DNA from: Aquabacterium fontiphilum
GTDB lineage: Bacteria; Pseudomonadota; Gammaproteobacteria; Burkholderiales; Burkholderiaceae_C
DNA: 64,000 bases
Assembly (NCBI RefSeq): GCF_009909205.1
Contig: NZ_JAAAPN010000007.1
Coordinates: forward strand, 186,001 to 250,000
Direction of reading: 5' to 3'
Part shown: positions 1-8,831 of the stretch, piece after piece
How positions within the stretch are numbered: position 1 is the first letter of the stretch
How the letters are laid out: each line of letters starts with the position of its first letter
The notes under the pieces: model-generated
The model's input: only the letters and a program-made list of their open reading frames with translations
What the model was told of the DNA's origin: nothing
Database searches by the model: none
Made by a program: the position numbers and the translations under genes

Positions 1-1704
1 GACCGGGTCGCTGCCGAGTGTTTCGCGGCGACCGTGGTCGGCGCGGGGCAGGGCGGCATCGCCGCGTGCGATGGCCGAGGCCAGTCCTGGCTCGTCCCAC
101 ATCGGGTGTCGGGTGCGCACCTCGGGCAGGCTGGCGAAGTTGTAGGCCGGGGGCGGCAGCGGGCAGGCCCACTCCAGTGTGTCGGCCTGCCAGGGGTTGG
201 CATCGGCCTGGCGGCCATGGCGCAGCGACAGGTAAAGGTGGATGCAGATCATCCCGATGCCGGCCGCCATGACAAAGCCGAACACCGAAGAGATGAGATT
301 GGGGGTGTCCCAGCCAAGCCCACTGGCGTAGGTGTAGACGCGGCGCGGCATGCCAAGCAGGCCCGTCCAGTGCATGATCAGGAAAGTGCCGTTGAAGCCG
401 ACGAAGGTGAGCCAGAAGGCCCACTGCCCCAGCCGCGGCAGGGGCATGCGGCCGGTGAACAGGGGGAACCAGTGGTACAGACCCGCTACCAGGGGAAACA
501 GCATGCCGCCGACCAGCACGTAGTGCATGTGGGCGACGACGAAGTGGGTGTCGTGAACCTGCCAGTCGAAGGGCACGAGCGCGAGCATCACGCCCGTCAA
601 CCCGCCGGCGACGAAGATCAGCAGGAAGCCCGTGAGCCACAGCATGGGCAGCGTGCGTTGTGGTCGGCCTGACCACAGCGTGGCCAGCCAGATGAAGACC
701 TGGATACCCGTGGGCACGGCCACCAGCATGCTGGCCGCAGAGAAAAAGGCCTGCGCCAGATGCGGCAGGCCAATGGTGAACATGTGGTGCACCCACAGGC
801 CGAAGCTGATGAAGCCGGTGGTGATGACGGCCACCACCGCCCAGAGGTAGCCCACGAGCGGGTGGCGGACGTGAGCGGGCAGCACGGTGGACACGATGCC
901 CGCTGCGGGCAGGAAGATGATGTAGACCTCGGGGTGGCCGAAAAGCCAGAACAGGTGTTGCCACAGCACCGGATCACCGCCGCGGGTCACATCGAAGAAC
1001 GACCAGCCCGCCGCACGTTCGAGCTCGAGCAGGATGCTGCCCAGGATGAGCGGCGGGAACCCCACGATGATCATGAGCGAGGTGACCAGCATGTACCAGG
1101 CGAAGATGGGCATGCGGGGCAGGCTCATGCCCGACGCACGTGTGCGCAGGATGGAGACCACCATCTCGATGGCCGACGCCATCGTGGCCACCTCCACGAA
1201 GGTGATGCCCAGCAGCCAGAAATCGGCGTTGGGCCCCGGGCTGTAAGGCTGGCTGCTGAGCGGCACGTACATGAACCAGCCGGTGTCGGGTGCCACCGCC
1301 AGCACGAGACTGGACAGCAGGATGAGCCCGCCGAAGAGATAGGCCCAATAACCCAGGGCGCTCAGGCGTGGGAAGACGAGGTCGCGCGCGCCGATCATCT
1401 TGGGGATCAGGTAGGCAGCCAACCCCTGCAGCATGGGCACCGCGAACAGGAACATCATCACGCTGCCGTGCATGGTGAACAGCTGGTTGTAGACCTCGGC
1501 GTTGAGCACCTGCGCTTCGGGGCGGGCCAGCTGCGCGCGCATCAGCATGGCCATCAGGCCAGCCAGCAGGAAAAACACCGCGCCGGTGAGCATGAACCGG
1601 ATGCCGATGCTGCTGTGGTTGACGATGGACAGTGCCCGCCAGCCGTGGGGATTGGCCCAAATGCGGTTCATCTCATCGTGCAAGGCGGCGACGTCGCGTG
1701 TCAT
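1..1704 (-). CDS. ctaD: Cytochrome c oxidase subunit I, C-terminus cut by window edge
   Basis: Reading the minus strand from the ATG at 1704 gives 568 uninterrupted codons that run off the left edge. The protein is a polytopic heme-copper oxidase subunit I that reduces oxygen at the heme a3-CuB site in the inner membrane. Visible signatures are HPEVY near residue 256 (CuB histidine and cross-linked tyrosine), WVHHMFT (the two other CuB histidines) and HDTHFVVAHMHY near residue 385 (heme ligands). The start overlaps the stop of subunit II as ATGA, so the two are translationally coupled. At 568 residues it is already longer than a minimal subunit I (about 530), and the tail is proline-rich and soluble. 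A CoxN-type protein fused to subunit III is possible, but the fusion itself would lie outside the window. Confidence 0.93.
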   Translation of the reverse strand, partial: MTRDVAALHDEMNRIWANPHGWRALSIVNHSSIGIRFMLTGAVFFLLAGLMAMLMRAQLARPEAQVLNAEVYNQLFTMHGSVMMFLFAVPMLQGLAAYLIPKMIGARDLVFPRLSALGYWAYLFGGLILLSSLVLAVAPDTGWFMYVPLSSQPYSPGPNADFWLLGITFVEVATMASAIEMVVSILRTRASGMSLPRMPIFAWYMLVTSLMIIVGFPPLILGSILLELERAAGWSFFDVTRGGDPVLWQHLFWLFGHPEVYIIFLPAAGIVSTVLPAHVRHPLVGYLWAVVAVITTGFISFGLWVHHMFTIGLPHLAQAFFSAASMLVAVPTGIQVFIWLATLWSGRPQRTLPMLWLTGFLLIFVAGGLTGVMLALVPFDWQVHDTHFVVAHMHYVLVGGMLFPLVAGLYHWFPLFTGRMPLPRLGQWAFWLTFVGFNGTFLIMHWTGLLGMPRRVYTYASGLGWDTPNLISSVFGFVMAAGIGMICIHLYLSLRHGRQADANPWQADTLEWACPLPPPAYNFASLPEVRTRHPMWDEPGLASAIARGDAALPRADHGRRETLGSDPV

Positions 1705-2378
1705 GGGCGTGGGTGGTCCTTGAGCCACTGGTTGAAGTCATCGGGTGTCATCACGATCACGCGCAGCACCATGCGGGCGTGGTCCAATCCGCAAAACTCG
1801 GCACACTGCCCGCGCAGTTCGCCGGGTGCATCCGCCTGAAGGCGCAGAACGTTGACGCGGCCGGGGATGGCGTCCACCTTGCCTTGCAGCCGCGGCACCC
1901 AGAAGCTGTGGATGACGTCCTCCGAATGCACGCGCACATCGACCGGCACACCGGCCGGCATGCGCAATTCGTCGGTCAAGGTGATGGTGTGGCCTGGGTA
2001 GCGCACGGTCCATGACCATTGGCGAGCGTAAACATCCACCGTAAGGTGAGGCGTGCCATCCGGCACGGGCAGGGCCTGAATGCGATGCCCCGCAGGCATG
2101 CCGAATGCCAGGAGCACGGCAACGCTCGCTGTGGGCCAGACGACCCCGCCCAGCAGAATCCATCGCGTGGCCCCGGGGGAGCCCAGGCGCGGCGCCGCGT
2201 CCCTGCGGCGCAGGCCGCGCCACCACAGCAGGGCAACCACCAGCAGGGACACGGTGGCGTAGATCAGCATGGCCCACCACAGCGTCGCGATCGTGCGGGC
2301 TGCGGGACCGGCGGGGTCGACGATGGACTGCGGTCCCGTGCAGGCGCTCAACCACGGCAGCAGCGCTGCCATCCCCAT
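1701..2378 (-). CDS. coxB: Cytochrome c oxidase subunit II (CuA-binding)
   Basis: 225-residue protein that accepts electrons from cytochrome c and passes them to subunit I. It has a short N-terminal segment ending in LSAC, a plausible lipobox, then two membrane segments (about residues 25-50 and 70-92) and a periplasmic cupredoxin domain. The binuclear CuA site is visible near the C-terminus as CAEFCGLDHARM, which gives both cysteines, the histidine and the methionine. I chose the ATG at 2378 because an open extension to 3005 would run antisense through the DUF2231 gene and adds no family-like sequence. An ATG two codons downstream (2372) is an alternative. It lies directly upstream of, and overlaps by 4 nt, the subunit I gene. 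Confidence 0.9.
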   Translation of the reverse strand: MGMAALLPWLSACTGPQSIVDPAGPAARTIATLWWAMLIYATVSLLVVALLWWRGLRRRDAAPRLGSPGATRWILLGGVVWPTASVAVLLAFGMPAGHRIQALPVPDGTPHLTVDVYARQWSWTVRYPGHTITLTDELRMPAGVPVDVRVHSEDVIHSFWVPRLQGKVDAIPGRVNVLRLQADAPGELRGQCAEFCGLDHARMVLRVIVMTPDDFNQWLKDHPRP

Positions 2379-2405
2379 CCACCCCCCTATCCGAGGACAC
2401 GCCAC

Positions 2406-2891
2406 ATGACCGACAGGCCCGCCCCGACCGCCCAGGTGCTCGACCCCATCCACAGTCGTGTGCGCCTGGCCGGCCACCCGCTGCATCCGATGCTGGTGCA
2501 CTTTCCAGTGGCGATGCTGTTGGCTGTCCTGGGGGCCGACTTGGGTCACTGGCTGACAGGCGACGGGTTTTGGCAGCGTGCGGCGCTGTGGCTGGCTGGC
2601 GTGGGGGCCGCTGGTGGTTGGGTGGCCGGCGCCGTCGGCACGGCCGACTGGATGCTGACCCGGCGCATCCGCAATCTGGTGACGGCCGCATGTCATGGCG
2701 TGGCGGCTGTGATGATGCTGTCGATCGCGACCTTGAGTTGGTACTGGCGCTGGTTGGCCGGCCCTGCGGAAGAGCCACTGTGGCTGGCCGTCTTGCTCAG
2801 CGTGCTGGCGGCCGCGCTCGTCGGGCTGGCCAGCATGCTGGGAGGGCGGCTGGTCTACGAGCAGGCGGTGGGGGTGGTGACGAGCCGATGA
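2406..2891 (+). CDS. DUF2231-type small membrane protein
   Basis: 161 residues with four predicted membrane helices. The N-terminal region contains GHPLHPMLVHFPVAML, the His/Pro-rich signature typical of DUF2231 proteins. The family has no established reaction; members often sit next to respiratory or heme-protein genes, as here. Its ATG lies only 27 bp from the start of coxB on the opposite strand, so at least one of the two divergent promoters must lie inside a neighbouring coding region. It ends 34 bp before the convergent stop of the CopD-like gene. Confidence 0.8.
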   Translation: MTDRPAPTAQVLDPIHSRVRLAGHPLHPMLVHFPVAMLLAVLGADLGHWLTGDGFWQRAALWLAGVGAAGGWVAGAVGTADWMLTRRIRNLVTAACHGVAAVMMLSIATLSWYWRWLAGPAEEPLWLAVLLSVLAAALVGLASMLGGRLVYEQAVGVVTSR

Positions 2892-2925
2892 GAGCGTGCA
2901 GCCGCGATGCGCCATCCTTGGCCCT

Positions 2926-3378
2926 TCACGCGGGCTTGGCCAACACCAGCCACAGAGTGAGCAGCATGGCAGACAGCGCGAGCCCGGCCAAGGCCGTGAT
3001 GGCAACCGGCGAGACCGGCTGATCCGCCTCCCGCCTCAGAATGGCCCAGCCAGCCAGCAGGTGGCAGCCCGCCAGCACGGCCACCACCATCAGCTTGGCT
3101 GCCAGCCAGCCTTCGGTGACCGGCACCCACGGAAACAGCGCCGTGCCTGCGGCAATGCCCATCAAGGCAGCAGGTGTGGCCATCAGCATGAACATCTGGC
3201 GCAGGCCCCCGTGTGGCAGGACGGGCGTGGCGCCTTCGTCATGAAACGGGGTCGATCGGGACGTTTTGGCGGTGTGCGCGGCATCGGGGGCGTGGGAGGA
3301 CAGGGCCGCCACCACGCCAAGCAGTGCGGCACACCACACCAGCAGGGCGGCAAGATGCAGGGTCTTGATCCAGAGCAT
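2926..3378 (-). CDS. CopD-like four-helix membrane protein
   Basis: 150 residues from the ATG at 3378 (MLWIKTLH...). It has four hydrophobic segments separated by one hydrophilic loop (about residues 30-55) rich in Ser, Thr and His. The opening pattern K-T-L-H-L-A-A-L-L-V-W resembles the first helix of CopD and HemJ-type proteins, in which the histidine may bind heme or copper. A role in copper or heme supply for the neighbouring oxidase is reasonable but inferred from context. A longer start at an upstream Met (MSRCL...) is possible. Family assignment is moderate because the similarity is mainly in one helix. Confidence 0.6.
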   Translation of the reverse strand: MLWIKTLHLAALLVWCAALLGVVAALSSHAPDAAHTAKTSRSTPFHDEGATPVLPHGGLRQMFMLMATPAALMGIAAGTALFPWVPVTEGWLAAKLMVVAVLAGCHLLAGWAILRREADQPVSPVAITALAGLALSAMLLTLWLVLAKPA

Positions 3379-3522
3379 GTGACAGATGAGTGGGGCAGCA
3401 AGAGGGGAGAGGCAGCGCGACATGCGCTGGACGCCCCGGCTGTGGGCAAACCTTGTTCCCGAGCCGCTGCGGGAACGCGTCTTGCCCGTTTGGGCCAGCA
3501 CCATCTCCCCGCCTGAGAAACC

Positions 3523-3918
3523 ATGAGCATCGCCACGCCGATCCCCCAGATGGCTTTGGGGCATACCCGCTGGGCCATTCCCGAGGGCTACATCCCCTCG
3601 GGTGACGGCCACCAGAGTCGCGCGCTGGAAAGCCACGAGGCTGCCTGCATTCTCAACACCGGCGACCGCGACGCGCATGTCGAGATCACGGTGTACTTCG
3701 CCAAGCGCGAACCCGTGGGGCCTTATCGCGTGGTGGTGCCTGCTCGGCGTACCTTGCACCTTCGGTTCAATGACCTCTGGGACCCCGAGCCCATCCCGCG
3801 TGACACGGATTACGCGTGTGTGCTGATCGCCAATGTGCCGGTGGTGGTCCAGCACACGCGGCTGGACTCCCGTCAGCCTGCGCTGGCCTTGCTGAGCACG
3901 ATCGCGTTTCCCGCCTGA
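3523..3918 (+). CDS. Anabaena sensory rhodopsin transducer (ASRT) family protein
   Basis: 131-residue soluble protein. The sequence from RWAIPEGYIPSG through SHEAACILN, DRDAHVEITVYF, GPYRVVVPARR and VVVQHTRLDSRQ closely follows the family founded by the Anabaena sensory rhodopsin transducer, a small all-beta tetrameric protein. In Anabaena it couples to a membrane rhodopsin. Most bacterial members lie next to no rhodopsin gene, and none is seen here, so the ligand and partner are unknown. It stops immediately before (no gap) the stop of the convergent SDR gene. Family assignment is strong, function is open. Confidence 0.85.
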   Translation: MSIATPIPQMALGHTRWAIPEGYIPSGDGHQSRALESHEAACILNTGDRDAHVEITVYFAKREPVGPYRVVVPARRTLHLRFNDLWDPEPIPRDTDYACVLIANVPVVVQHTRLDSRQPALALLSTIAFPA

Positions 3919-4953
3919 TCAGGTGAGCAGCCCTGCGCCCACGCCGCCCGCCAATGCGGCGGCTGCGATGGCCAACCATACTGGCCCTCGTCGAACACTC
4001 AGCCAGTGTTGCAGACTGCTGTTACGCGCCTCGGCCGAGAAGCGTCCGCGGGCGCCGTGGTCTCCGGCTACCGGGCGCCACAGGTTGTCTTCGCGTTCAT
4101 CGGGCACGGGCTCGTTCGTCTGCTGGCCGCTGACCGCTGTGCGTGCCAGATAGGTGTCCAGCCAGCCAGGGATCACCCGCTGGCCCAGTGCGGCCTGCAG
4201 GGCAGGCCAGCCCACCCACCACTCACGCCGGGGGCGGCGAGCGGCATGGTAGATGGCTCGCGCGGCGAGTTCTGGCTGGAAGACCTTGCCCATCGGGCGG
4301 GCCCGTCGGCGCAGATTGGAGCGGCCCCAGTCGAACTGCGGGGTGTTGAAGGCCGACAGGTGCACCATGGTGAGCCTGATCGGGCTGTGATGGTGCTCGA
4401 GCTCGCAACGCAACGAATCCGTGAAGCCGCGCACGGCAGACTTGGCGCCGCAGTAGGCCGCCTGCAGCGGGATGGAGCGGTAGGCCAGCGCCGAGCCCAC
4501 CTGCACGATGCAGCCTCGACCGCGGCGCGACATGCGTCGCAGCGCGGCCAGTGTGCCCCACACCACGCCCAGGTAACTTACCTCGGTGGCGCGCCGGAAA
4601 TCGGCCGGGTCCACGGTCGCCGCCTCGGCAAACACCGTCGCCATGGCATTGTTGACCCACACATCGATGTGGCCCCAGGCGGCTTCGACGCGCGAGGCGG
4701 CAGCTTCAACCTGGTGCTCGTCCGCCACGTCGGCCTGCACAACCAGCGCCTGCCCGCCGAGCGCCAGCACATCCCGGCGTGCGCCCTCCAAGCCGTCGGC
4801 GCCGCGCGCCAGAAGGGCGACCCGCCAGCCATGCTTGGCGAACACGCATGCCGTGGCACGGCCGATTCCGCCAGATGCGCCAGTGATGACGACCACAGGA
4901 GGGGCGGTCGCGTCGGATGAAGGGTTGCTGCGGGTGGTGGTGGGCTGATTCAT
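3919..4953 (-). CDS. SDR-family oxidoreductase with C-terminal membrane anchor
   Basis: 344 residues from the ATG at 4953 (an in-frame ATG at 4962 is an alternative). A classical short-chain dehydrogenase: the Rossmann nucleotide-binding motif TGASGGIG is near residue 27, followed by the NNAMAT segment and the catalytic pair in YCGAKSA (Tyr and Lys, near residue 168). After the catalytic domain, a roughly 80-residue extension ends in a hydrophobic Ala/Gly-rich helix, suggesting tethering to the inner membrane. The substrate cannot be told from sequence. The gene is transcribed away from the tRNA-Cys and meets the ASRT gene tail to tail. Confidence 0.85.
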   Translation of the reverse strand: MNQPTTTRSNPSSDATAPPVVVITGASGGIGRATACVFAKHGWRVALLARGADGLEGARRDVLALGGQALVVQADVADEHQVEAAASRVEAAWGHIDVWVNNAMATVFAEAATVDPADFRRATEVSYLGVVWGTLAALRRMSRRGRGCIVQVGSALAYRSIPLQAAYCGAKSAVRGFTDSLRCELEHHHSPIRLTMVHLSAFNTPQFDWGRSNLRRRARPMGKVFQPELAARAIYHAARRPRREWWVGWPALQAALGQRVIPGWLDTYLARTAVSGQQTNEPVPDEREDNLWRPVAGDHGARGRFSAEARNSSLQHWLSVRRGPVWLAIAAAALAGGVGAGLLT

Positions 4954-5055
4954 GGCCGCCATGCGGCAAGGCACATGCCCATCGCGTGCCGCTCAGCACG
5001 CGCGTGCAACTTCGTTCATAATCAGCGCGCTGACGCAGGTCGCGTTGGCACCTGA

Positions 5056-5129
5056 GGCGCGGTAGCAAAGCGGTTATGCACCGGATTGCAAATCCGTGTA
5101 GGTCGGTTCGACTCCGGCCCGCGCCTCCA
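5056..5129 (+). tRNA. tRNA-Cys (GCA), copy 1, CCA encoded
   Basis: 74 nt fold into a full cloverleaf: acceptor stem GGCGCGG/CCGCGCC, anticodon loop TTGCAAA (anticodon GCA), TΨC arm with GGTTCGACTCC, discriminator T and an encoded CCA. It is base-for-base identical to the tRNA-Cys at 12262-12335 and in the same orientation, whereas the flanks differ. A CATAAT hexamer at 5017-5022 could be its own -10 element, but no convincing -35 was seen. Confidence 0.95.
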
Positions 5130-5142
5130 CTCCCTCCGCTCT

Positions 5143-6051
5143 TTATCTGGCGGACGGGTCTTCTTCAGGGCGTGTCAGCAGATGCGGTAATGACGCTTTT
5201 AGCATCTTCTTGAAAGAAGGATGCTCTGTTGAAAACCGATCTGCGCCGCGTAGGAAGCTCTCGATGAGCAGTCCCGACCAAGGACGGGGATAACCAGCTG
5301 CAAGCTTCCCGCCGAGGACCATTCCCTGGAAAGGCGGAATGGCGTGTTGAGCCATCAACTCGGCCATCTCGGCATGCGGGTCCACTCCCAGCGCGGCGTA
5401 CAGACCGCCGCCTCCTACCGGACGGGTGTGTTTGACCGGCGTCTGGTCGATGATGACCTGCCTTCGCCCTGCGTCGGCACAACGCTTCGCCCATAACAAG
5501 TCCATCCCCCACGATGATTTGTTGATAGTGAATGTGGGCAGAAACTCGCGTAGCGCCCAAGCGTCCATCATCGGCGTCATCACCTCGACAAAGTTCGTGT
5601 ATCGATAGCTGAAAGCGTGGTGCTGAACCGTGACGAGGTGAGACACAAACGAGTCTGGCGTCAGAGCCGGCTGTCCCACTGCTGCACCCGAGGCCGTGAA
5701 GACCTCGAACAGTTCATTGATGCGTGCGGGCTCGAACAGCAGGTCGTCGTCGGGCATCATCACCGCACGGTAATCCTCGGTTTCAGGACGCTCGGCAAAG
5801 AAGCGAGACAAGCCATGGAACTTGGACGGGGAACCAGAGCTGTCGATCAACGCATCGCCAAACGTTCGCTGACCGACGCCTGCGTTCTCCAGGACGCGCG
5901 GATCGTATGCGAGCGTGACGAGGTCCCACTTGCGGTCGGCGGGCAGGGACCAGTCGAAATGCAGCGCGTTGCTGCCCGCGCGGATGATCACCAGATAGGG
6001 GCGTGCGGGGCGAGGGCGTCCGGCGGTTGCGGTGCTATGCGTTGGGCTCAT
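5143..6051 (-). CDS. DUF707 family protein, putative glycosyltransferase
   Basis: 302 residues, last gene of the dideoxyhexose operon. Its ATG at 6051 overlaps the stop of the preceding epimerase/reductase gene (ATGA). It contains the DUF707-type opening YLVIIRAGSNALHFDW, a MMPDDDLLF segment resembling an acidic DxD nucleotide-sugar/metal site, and a later W-G-M-D-L-L-W motif. DUF707 proteins have no proven activity, but the DDD motif and the location at the end of a CDP-sugar pathway suggest transfer of the finished sugar to a glycan. The transfer role is inference. It ends 13 bp from the tRNA-Cys. Confidence 0.72.
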   Translation of the reverse strand: MSPTHSTATAGRPRPARPYLVIIRAGSNALHFDWSLPADRKWDLVTLAYDPRVLENAGVGQRTFGDALIDSSGSPSKFHGLSRFFAERPETEDYRAVMMPDDDLLFEPARINELFEVFTASGAAVGQPALTPDSFVSHLVTVQHHAFSYRYTNFVEVMTPMMDAWALREFLPTFTINKSSWGMDLLWAKRCADAGRRQVIIDQTPVKHTRPVGGGGLYAALGVDPHAEMAELMAQHAIPPFQGMVLGGKLAAGYPRPWSGLLIESFLRGADRFSTEHPSFKKMLKASLPHLLTRPEEDPSAR

Positions 6052-6953
6052 GGTCTTGTGTGGGCGATGGCAGTCTCGAAGCGTCGAGTCGGCAACCAAC
6101 CTGGAAGTGGGCTGTACCCGCGCCATGTGGTCATGACCTCTCTATCCCGGTAAGGACGCCCCCCCCAAACGATCGGCACTGTCAAACCAGTGGCAAGCTC
6201 AAACGCTTCGACCAGAGATTTCAGTGGTACTGGTTGGCCCGATGACAGGCCGTACCGGGTGTGCGCCTGCGCTTGATTAGGCAGCATGCCGGCCGTATGC
6301 ACAAATGCATCCACCACGTCTTCGACATGGACCAGGTCGATTTCCTGTTCTCCGGGTGACATGTACAGCGGCTGCTGCGCGAGCGCGGTCTTCCAGAGCA
6401 GTGAGATGAGCTTGCCGCGAGGATCGTCTGGTCCGTAGGTGTCAAACAGCTTCAGGGTGCTGACCTTCATCTTGCCGACGCTTGCGTAATAGTCGACGAC
6501 GGCCTCAAACGCTTGCTTGGTCGCGGCATAGAGGTTCACAGGCTGATTCTCATCGTGGCTCTGATGCTGCCAGGACGTCCCCGTGTTCACGAGGTATCTG
6601 ACGCCGCAACCGGCCATGGCCTCCAGCAGATGTGTCGGCATCTGGATGTTGCTCTGTACCAGCCTGTCCAGGTCTTCGGCGCGGTGCTGAGCGAGATAGA
6701 GCGAGGCCAGGTGGAAGACCACCTCGGGCTTCGCTGAGGAAACGGCGGCCTGCATGCTGCTGATGCTGCCGTCGTAACAATGCACGACTAGGCAGTTCTC
6801 GATATCGGCGAATGTGGCGAGCTGCGACGAGGTTCTGACCAAGATGTGGGTTTCGATGCCCTGCTCGACCAGTCGCCGTGTCAACCTTCCGCCAACGTAG
6901 CCGGTGGCACCAGTAACGAGAACCCGTCGCGGCGCGTAGGGTGTGTCAGACAT
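6048..6953 (-). CDS. NAD-dependent epimerase/reductase, AscF-like
   Basis: 301 residues from the ATG at 6953. An extended SDR protein with the N-terminal motif TGATGYVGG and the catalytic YAATK (Tyr-x3-Lys) near residue 150. Its place after the four ddh genes and a 5-epimerase-like gene matches AscF, the reductase that converts the CDP-4-keto-3,6-dideoxyhexose to the final CDP-sugar (CDP-ascarylose in Yersinia). Related enzymes make CDP-paratose or CDP-abequose, so the stereochemistry is not decided by sequence alone. The start overlaps the end of the epimerase gene by 8 nt. Confidence 0.8.
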   Translation of the reverse strand: MSDTPYAPRRVLVTGATGYVGGRLTRRLVEQGIETHILVRTSSQLATFADIENCLVVHCYDGSISSMQAAVSSAKPEVVFHLASLYLAQHRAEDLDRLVQSNIQMPTHLLEAMAGCGVRYLVNTGTSWQHQSHDENQPVNLYAATKQAFEAVVDYYASVGKMKVSTLKLFDTYGPDDPRGKLISLLWKTALAQQPLYMSPGEQEIDLVHVEDVVDAFVHTAGMLPNQAQAHTRYGLSSGQPVPLKSLVEAFELATGLTVPIVWGGRPYRDREVMTTWRGYSPLPGWLPTRRFETAIAHTRP

Positions 6954-7494
6954 GGCGAAACGGCGTGTCGAAACATGCCAGAGTCGGGAACTGCTGATCC
7001 CGGGCTGAAACGACGGGGTCGTGCACCGGCCAATCCAGTTCGATCGAAGACCAGAGAATGCCCGCATCATGGGCTGGCGAGTAAGCGCTCGTCACGTTGT
7101 AGATCAGAGTGGCCTGCTCACTGAGCACGCAGAAACCGTGCGCCATACCTGGCGCAATATAGACCGCATTGCCCTTGGCTGCACTGAGCGCGAAGGTTGC
7201 CACGTGTCCGAAGGTAGGCGAGCCTTGGCGGATATCCACCACCACATCCAACACCTCCCCGGCCACGCAGTACACCAGCTTGGCGTGGTCGTGCGGGGGG
7301 GTCTGAAAATGCAGGCCGCGAATCACGCCCCGGTGGGAGTGGGAGTAATACTGCTCGCAGAATGCCGAGGCCAGGCCCAGCCGCGCGAACTCGTCCGCAT
7401 GGAACGGCTTGACGAAGCGGCCACGCGGGTCCTCAACGACCTTAGGCTGGAGCTCAAGGCAGCCAGCTAGTGCGCTGTGCTGTACGGTGAACAT
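6946..7494 (-). CDS. RmlC-type sugar epimerase, AscE-like
   Basis: 182-residue cupin of the dTDP-4-dehydrorhamnose 3,5-epimerase superfamily. Conserved features are the early DPRGRFVKPF segment, SHSHRGVIRGLHFQ with the catalytic His region near residues 48-60, and YIAPGMAHGF. In a ddh operon the expected substrate is the CDP-4-keto-3,6-dideoxy intermediate, with epimerization at C5 as for AscE, rather than a dTDP sugar; no rmlA, rmlB or rmlD is present here. The start ATG at 7494 shares one base with the stop of the upstream dehydratase gene (TGATG). Confidence 0.85.
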   Translation of the reverse strand: MFTVQHSALAGCLELQPKVVEDPRGRFVKPFHADEFARLGLASAFCEQYYSHSHRGVIRGLHFQTPPHDHAKLVYCVAGEVLDVVVDIRQGSPTFGHVATFALSAAKGNAVYIAPGMAHGFCVLSEQATLIYNVTSAYSPAHDAGILWSSIELDWPVHDPVVSARDQQFPTLACFDTPFRHV

Positions 7495-8831
7495 CAGAAG
7501 TTCACGCCCAGAAATTCTTCGATCTTCTCGGCAATGAAGTCCAGGTGTTCGTTCGTGAGGCCGGGGTAGGTCCCGAGCCAGAACGTCTGGTTCATGACGA
7601 TATCCGTGTTGGTGAGGTCGCCGCTGACGCGGAAGTTGCGTCCCACCATGTAGGGTTGCCGTGTCAGATTGCCGGCAAACAAGAGGCGCGTACCGATCTT
7701 GTTCTGATCCAGGTGGTTCAGCAGATCGACCCGTTTCACGCCAGCCGTCTCTTTCAGGACGACGGGGAAGCCAAACCATGAGGGATCGGAATGGGGCGTG
7801 GCCTCAGGAAGATGGAGGAACGCCTCGCAACTGCGCAACCGATCCTTAAGGTATGCGAAATTGGCACGGCGAATGGCGATGAACTCGTCGAGCCTGTCCA
7901 TCTGCGCCAGGGCGCAGGCGGCCTGCATGTCTGTGATCTTCAAGTTGTAGCCCAGGTGGCTGTAGGTGTACTTGTGGTCATAACCTTCAGGCAGGTCGCC
8001 CAGCTTCCAGCAAAAGCGCTTGTTGCACGTGTTGTCCTTGCCAGGCGGGCAGTAGCAGTCGCGACCCCAGTCGCGGAACGACTCGGCTATCAGCTTGAGT
8101 TCGGGGTTGTTGGTGAACACGGCGCCACCTTCACCCATGGTGATGTGATGGGCCGGATAGAAGCTCAGCGTGCCGATGTCACCGAACGTGCCCACCATCT
8201 GGCCCCGGTAGGTTGCGCCCAGCGCGTCGCAGCAGTCCTCGATCAGCCACAGGTTGTGCTTCTTGCACAGCGCCGTCACCACGTCCAGATTGAACGGGTT
8301 CCCCAGCGAGTGCGCCAGCATGATGGCCTTGGTGCGCGGCGAAATGGCTGCCTCGATCTTGCCAGCGTCAATGTTGTGCGTCGCCAGATCCACGTCCACA
8401 AAGACCGGCACAGCGCCGAATTGCAGGATCGGGTTGACAGTCGTTGGAAACCCGGCAGCCACACCGATTACTTCATCGCCTTGTTGAATGGCGCGGTTGC
8501 CCAGGCGTGGCGAAGTGAGGGTGGAGAAGGCCACCAAGTTGGCCGACGATCCAGAGTTGACCGTGATGAGGTGTTTGACCCCAAGAAATCGAGCGAGGCG
8601 CTCTTCAAACATGGCGTTGAAACGTCCCGTCGTCAACCAGCCGTCGAGACTGGCTTCAACCATGTTCTTGAGTTCTGGTGCGCCAATGACCTTGCCCGAT
8701 ACCGGGACCGGGGTCTGGCCTGGAACAAAAGGCTGCGGCGCGAATGCGAGGTCGGCGTACTGCTGAACCAGCTTGGCGATTTGTTCGCGAATGGCCTGAG
8801 CCGCTGGCTGCATGATCGGGGTACTTGTCAT
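7494..8831 (-). CDS. rfbH: CDP-4-dehydro-6-deoxyglucose 3-dehydratase (E1)
   Basis: 445-residue aminotransferase-fold enzyme that uses PMP and a [2Fe-2S] cluster to remove the C3 hydroxyl of CDP-4-keto-6-deoxyglucose. The diagnostic change is seen: the PLP-lysine position is a histidine in [12 protein letters not shown] (about residue 225), as in E1/DdhC/RfbH. A cysteine-rich stretch (CYC, then CNKRFC) follows and fits the iron-sulfur ligands. It works with the reductase DdhD encoded at the head of the operon. ATG at 8831 overlaps the stop of the rfbG gene by 4 nt. Length matches the family. Confidence 0.95.
   Translation of the reverse strand: MTSTPIMQPAAQAIREQIAKLVQQYADLAFAPQPFVPGQTPVPVSGKVIGAPELKNMVEASLDGWLTTGRFNAMFEERLARFLGVKHLITVNSGSSANLVAFSTLTSPRLGNRAIQQGDEVIGVAAGFPTTVNPILQFGAVPVFVDVDLATHNIDAGKIEAAISPRTKAIMLAHSLGNPFNLDVVTALCKKHNLWLIEDCCDALGATYRGQMVGTFGDIGTLSFYPAHHITMGEGGAVFTNNPELKLIAESFRDWGRDCYCPPGKDNTCNKRFCWKLGDLPEGYDHKYTYSHLGYNLKITDMQAACALAQMDRLDEFIAIRRANFAYLKDRLRSCEAFLHLPEATPHSDPSWFGFPVVLKETAGVKRVDLLNHLDQNKIGTRLLFAGNLTRQPYMVGRNFRVSGDLTNTDIVMNQTFWLGTYPGLTNEHLDFIAEKIEEFLGVNF

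Noticed and set aside
760-1839. Plus-strand open frame of 359 codons across the oxidase gene
   Set aside because: It is antisense to a subunit I gene with all metal ligands intact, and its His/Gln/Asp-rich translation has no family features.
1701-3005. 434-codon version of the subunit II gene
   Set aside because: The extra 209 codons lie antisense to the DUF2231 gene and lack any oxidase similarity; the lipobox-bearing start at 2378 is better.
4006-4920. Plus-strand frame of 304 codons opposite the SDR gene
   Set aside because: It is a high-GC shadow of a gene with clear Rossmann and YxxxK motifs; it has no start signal of its own.
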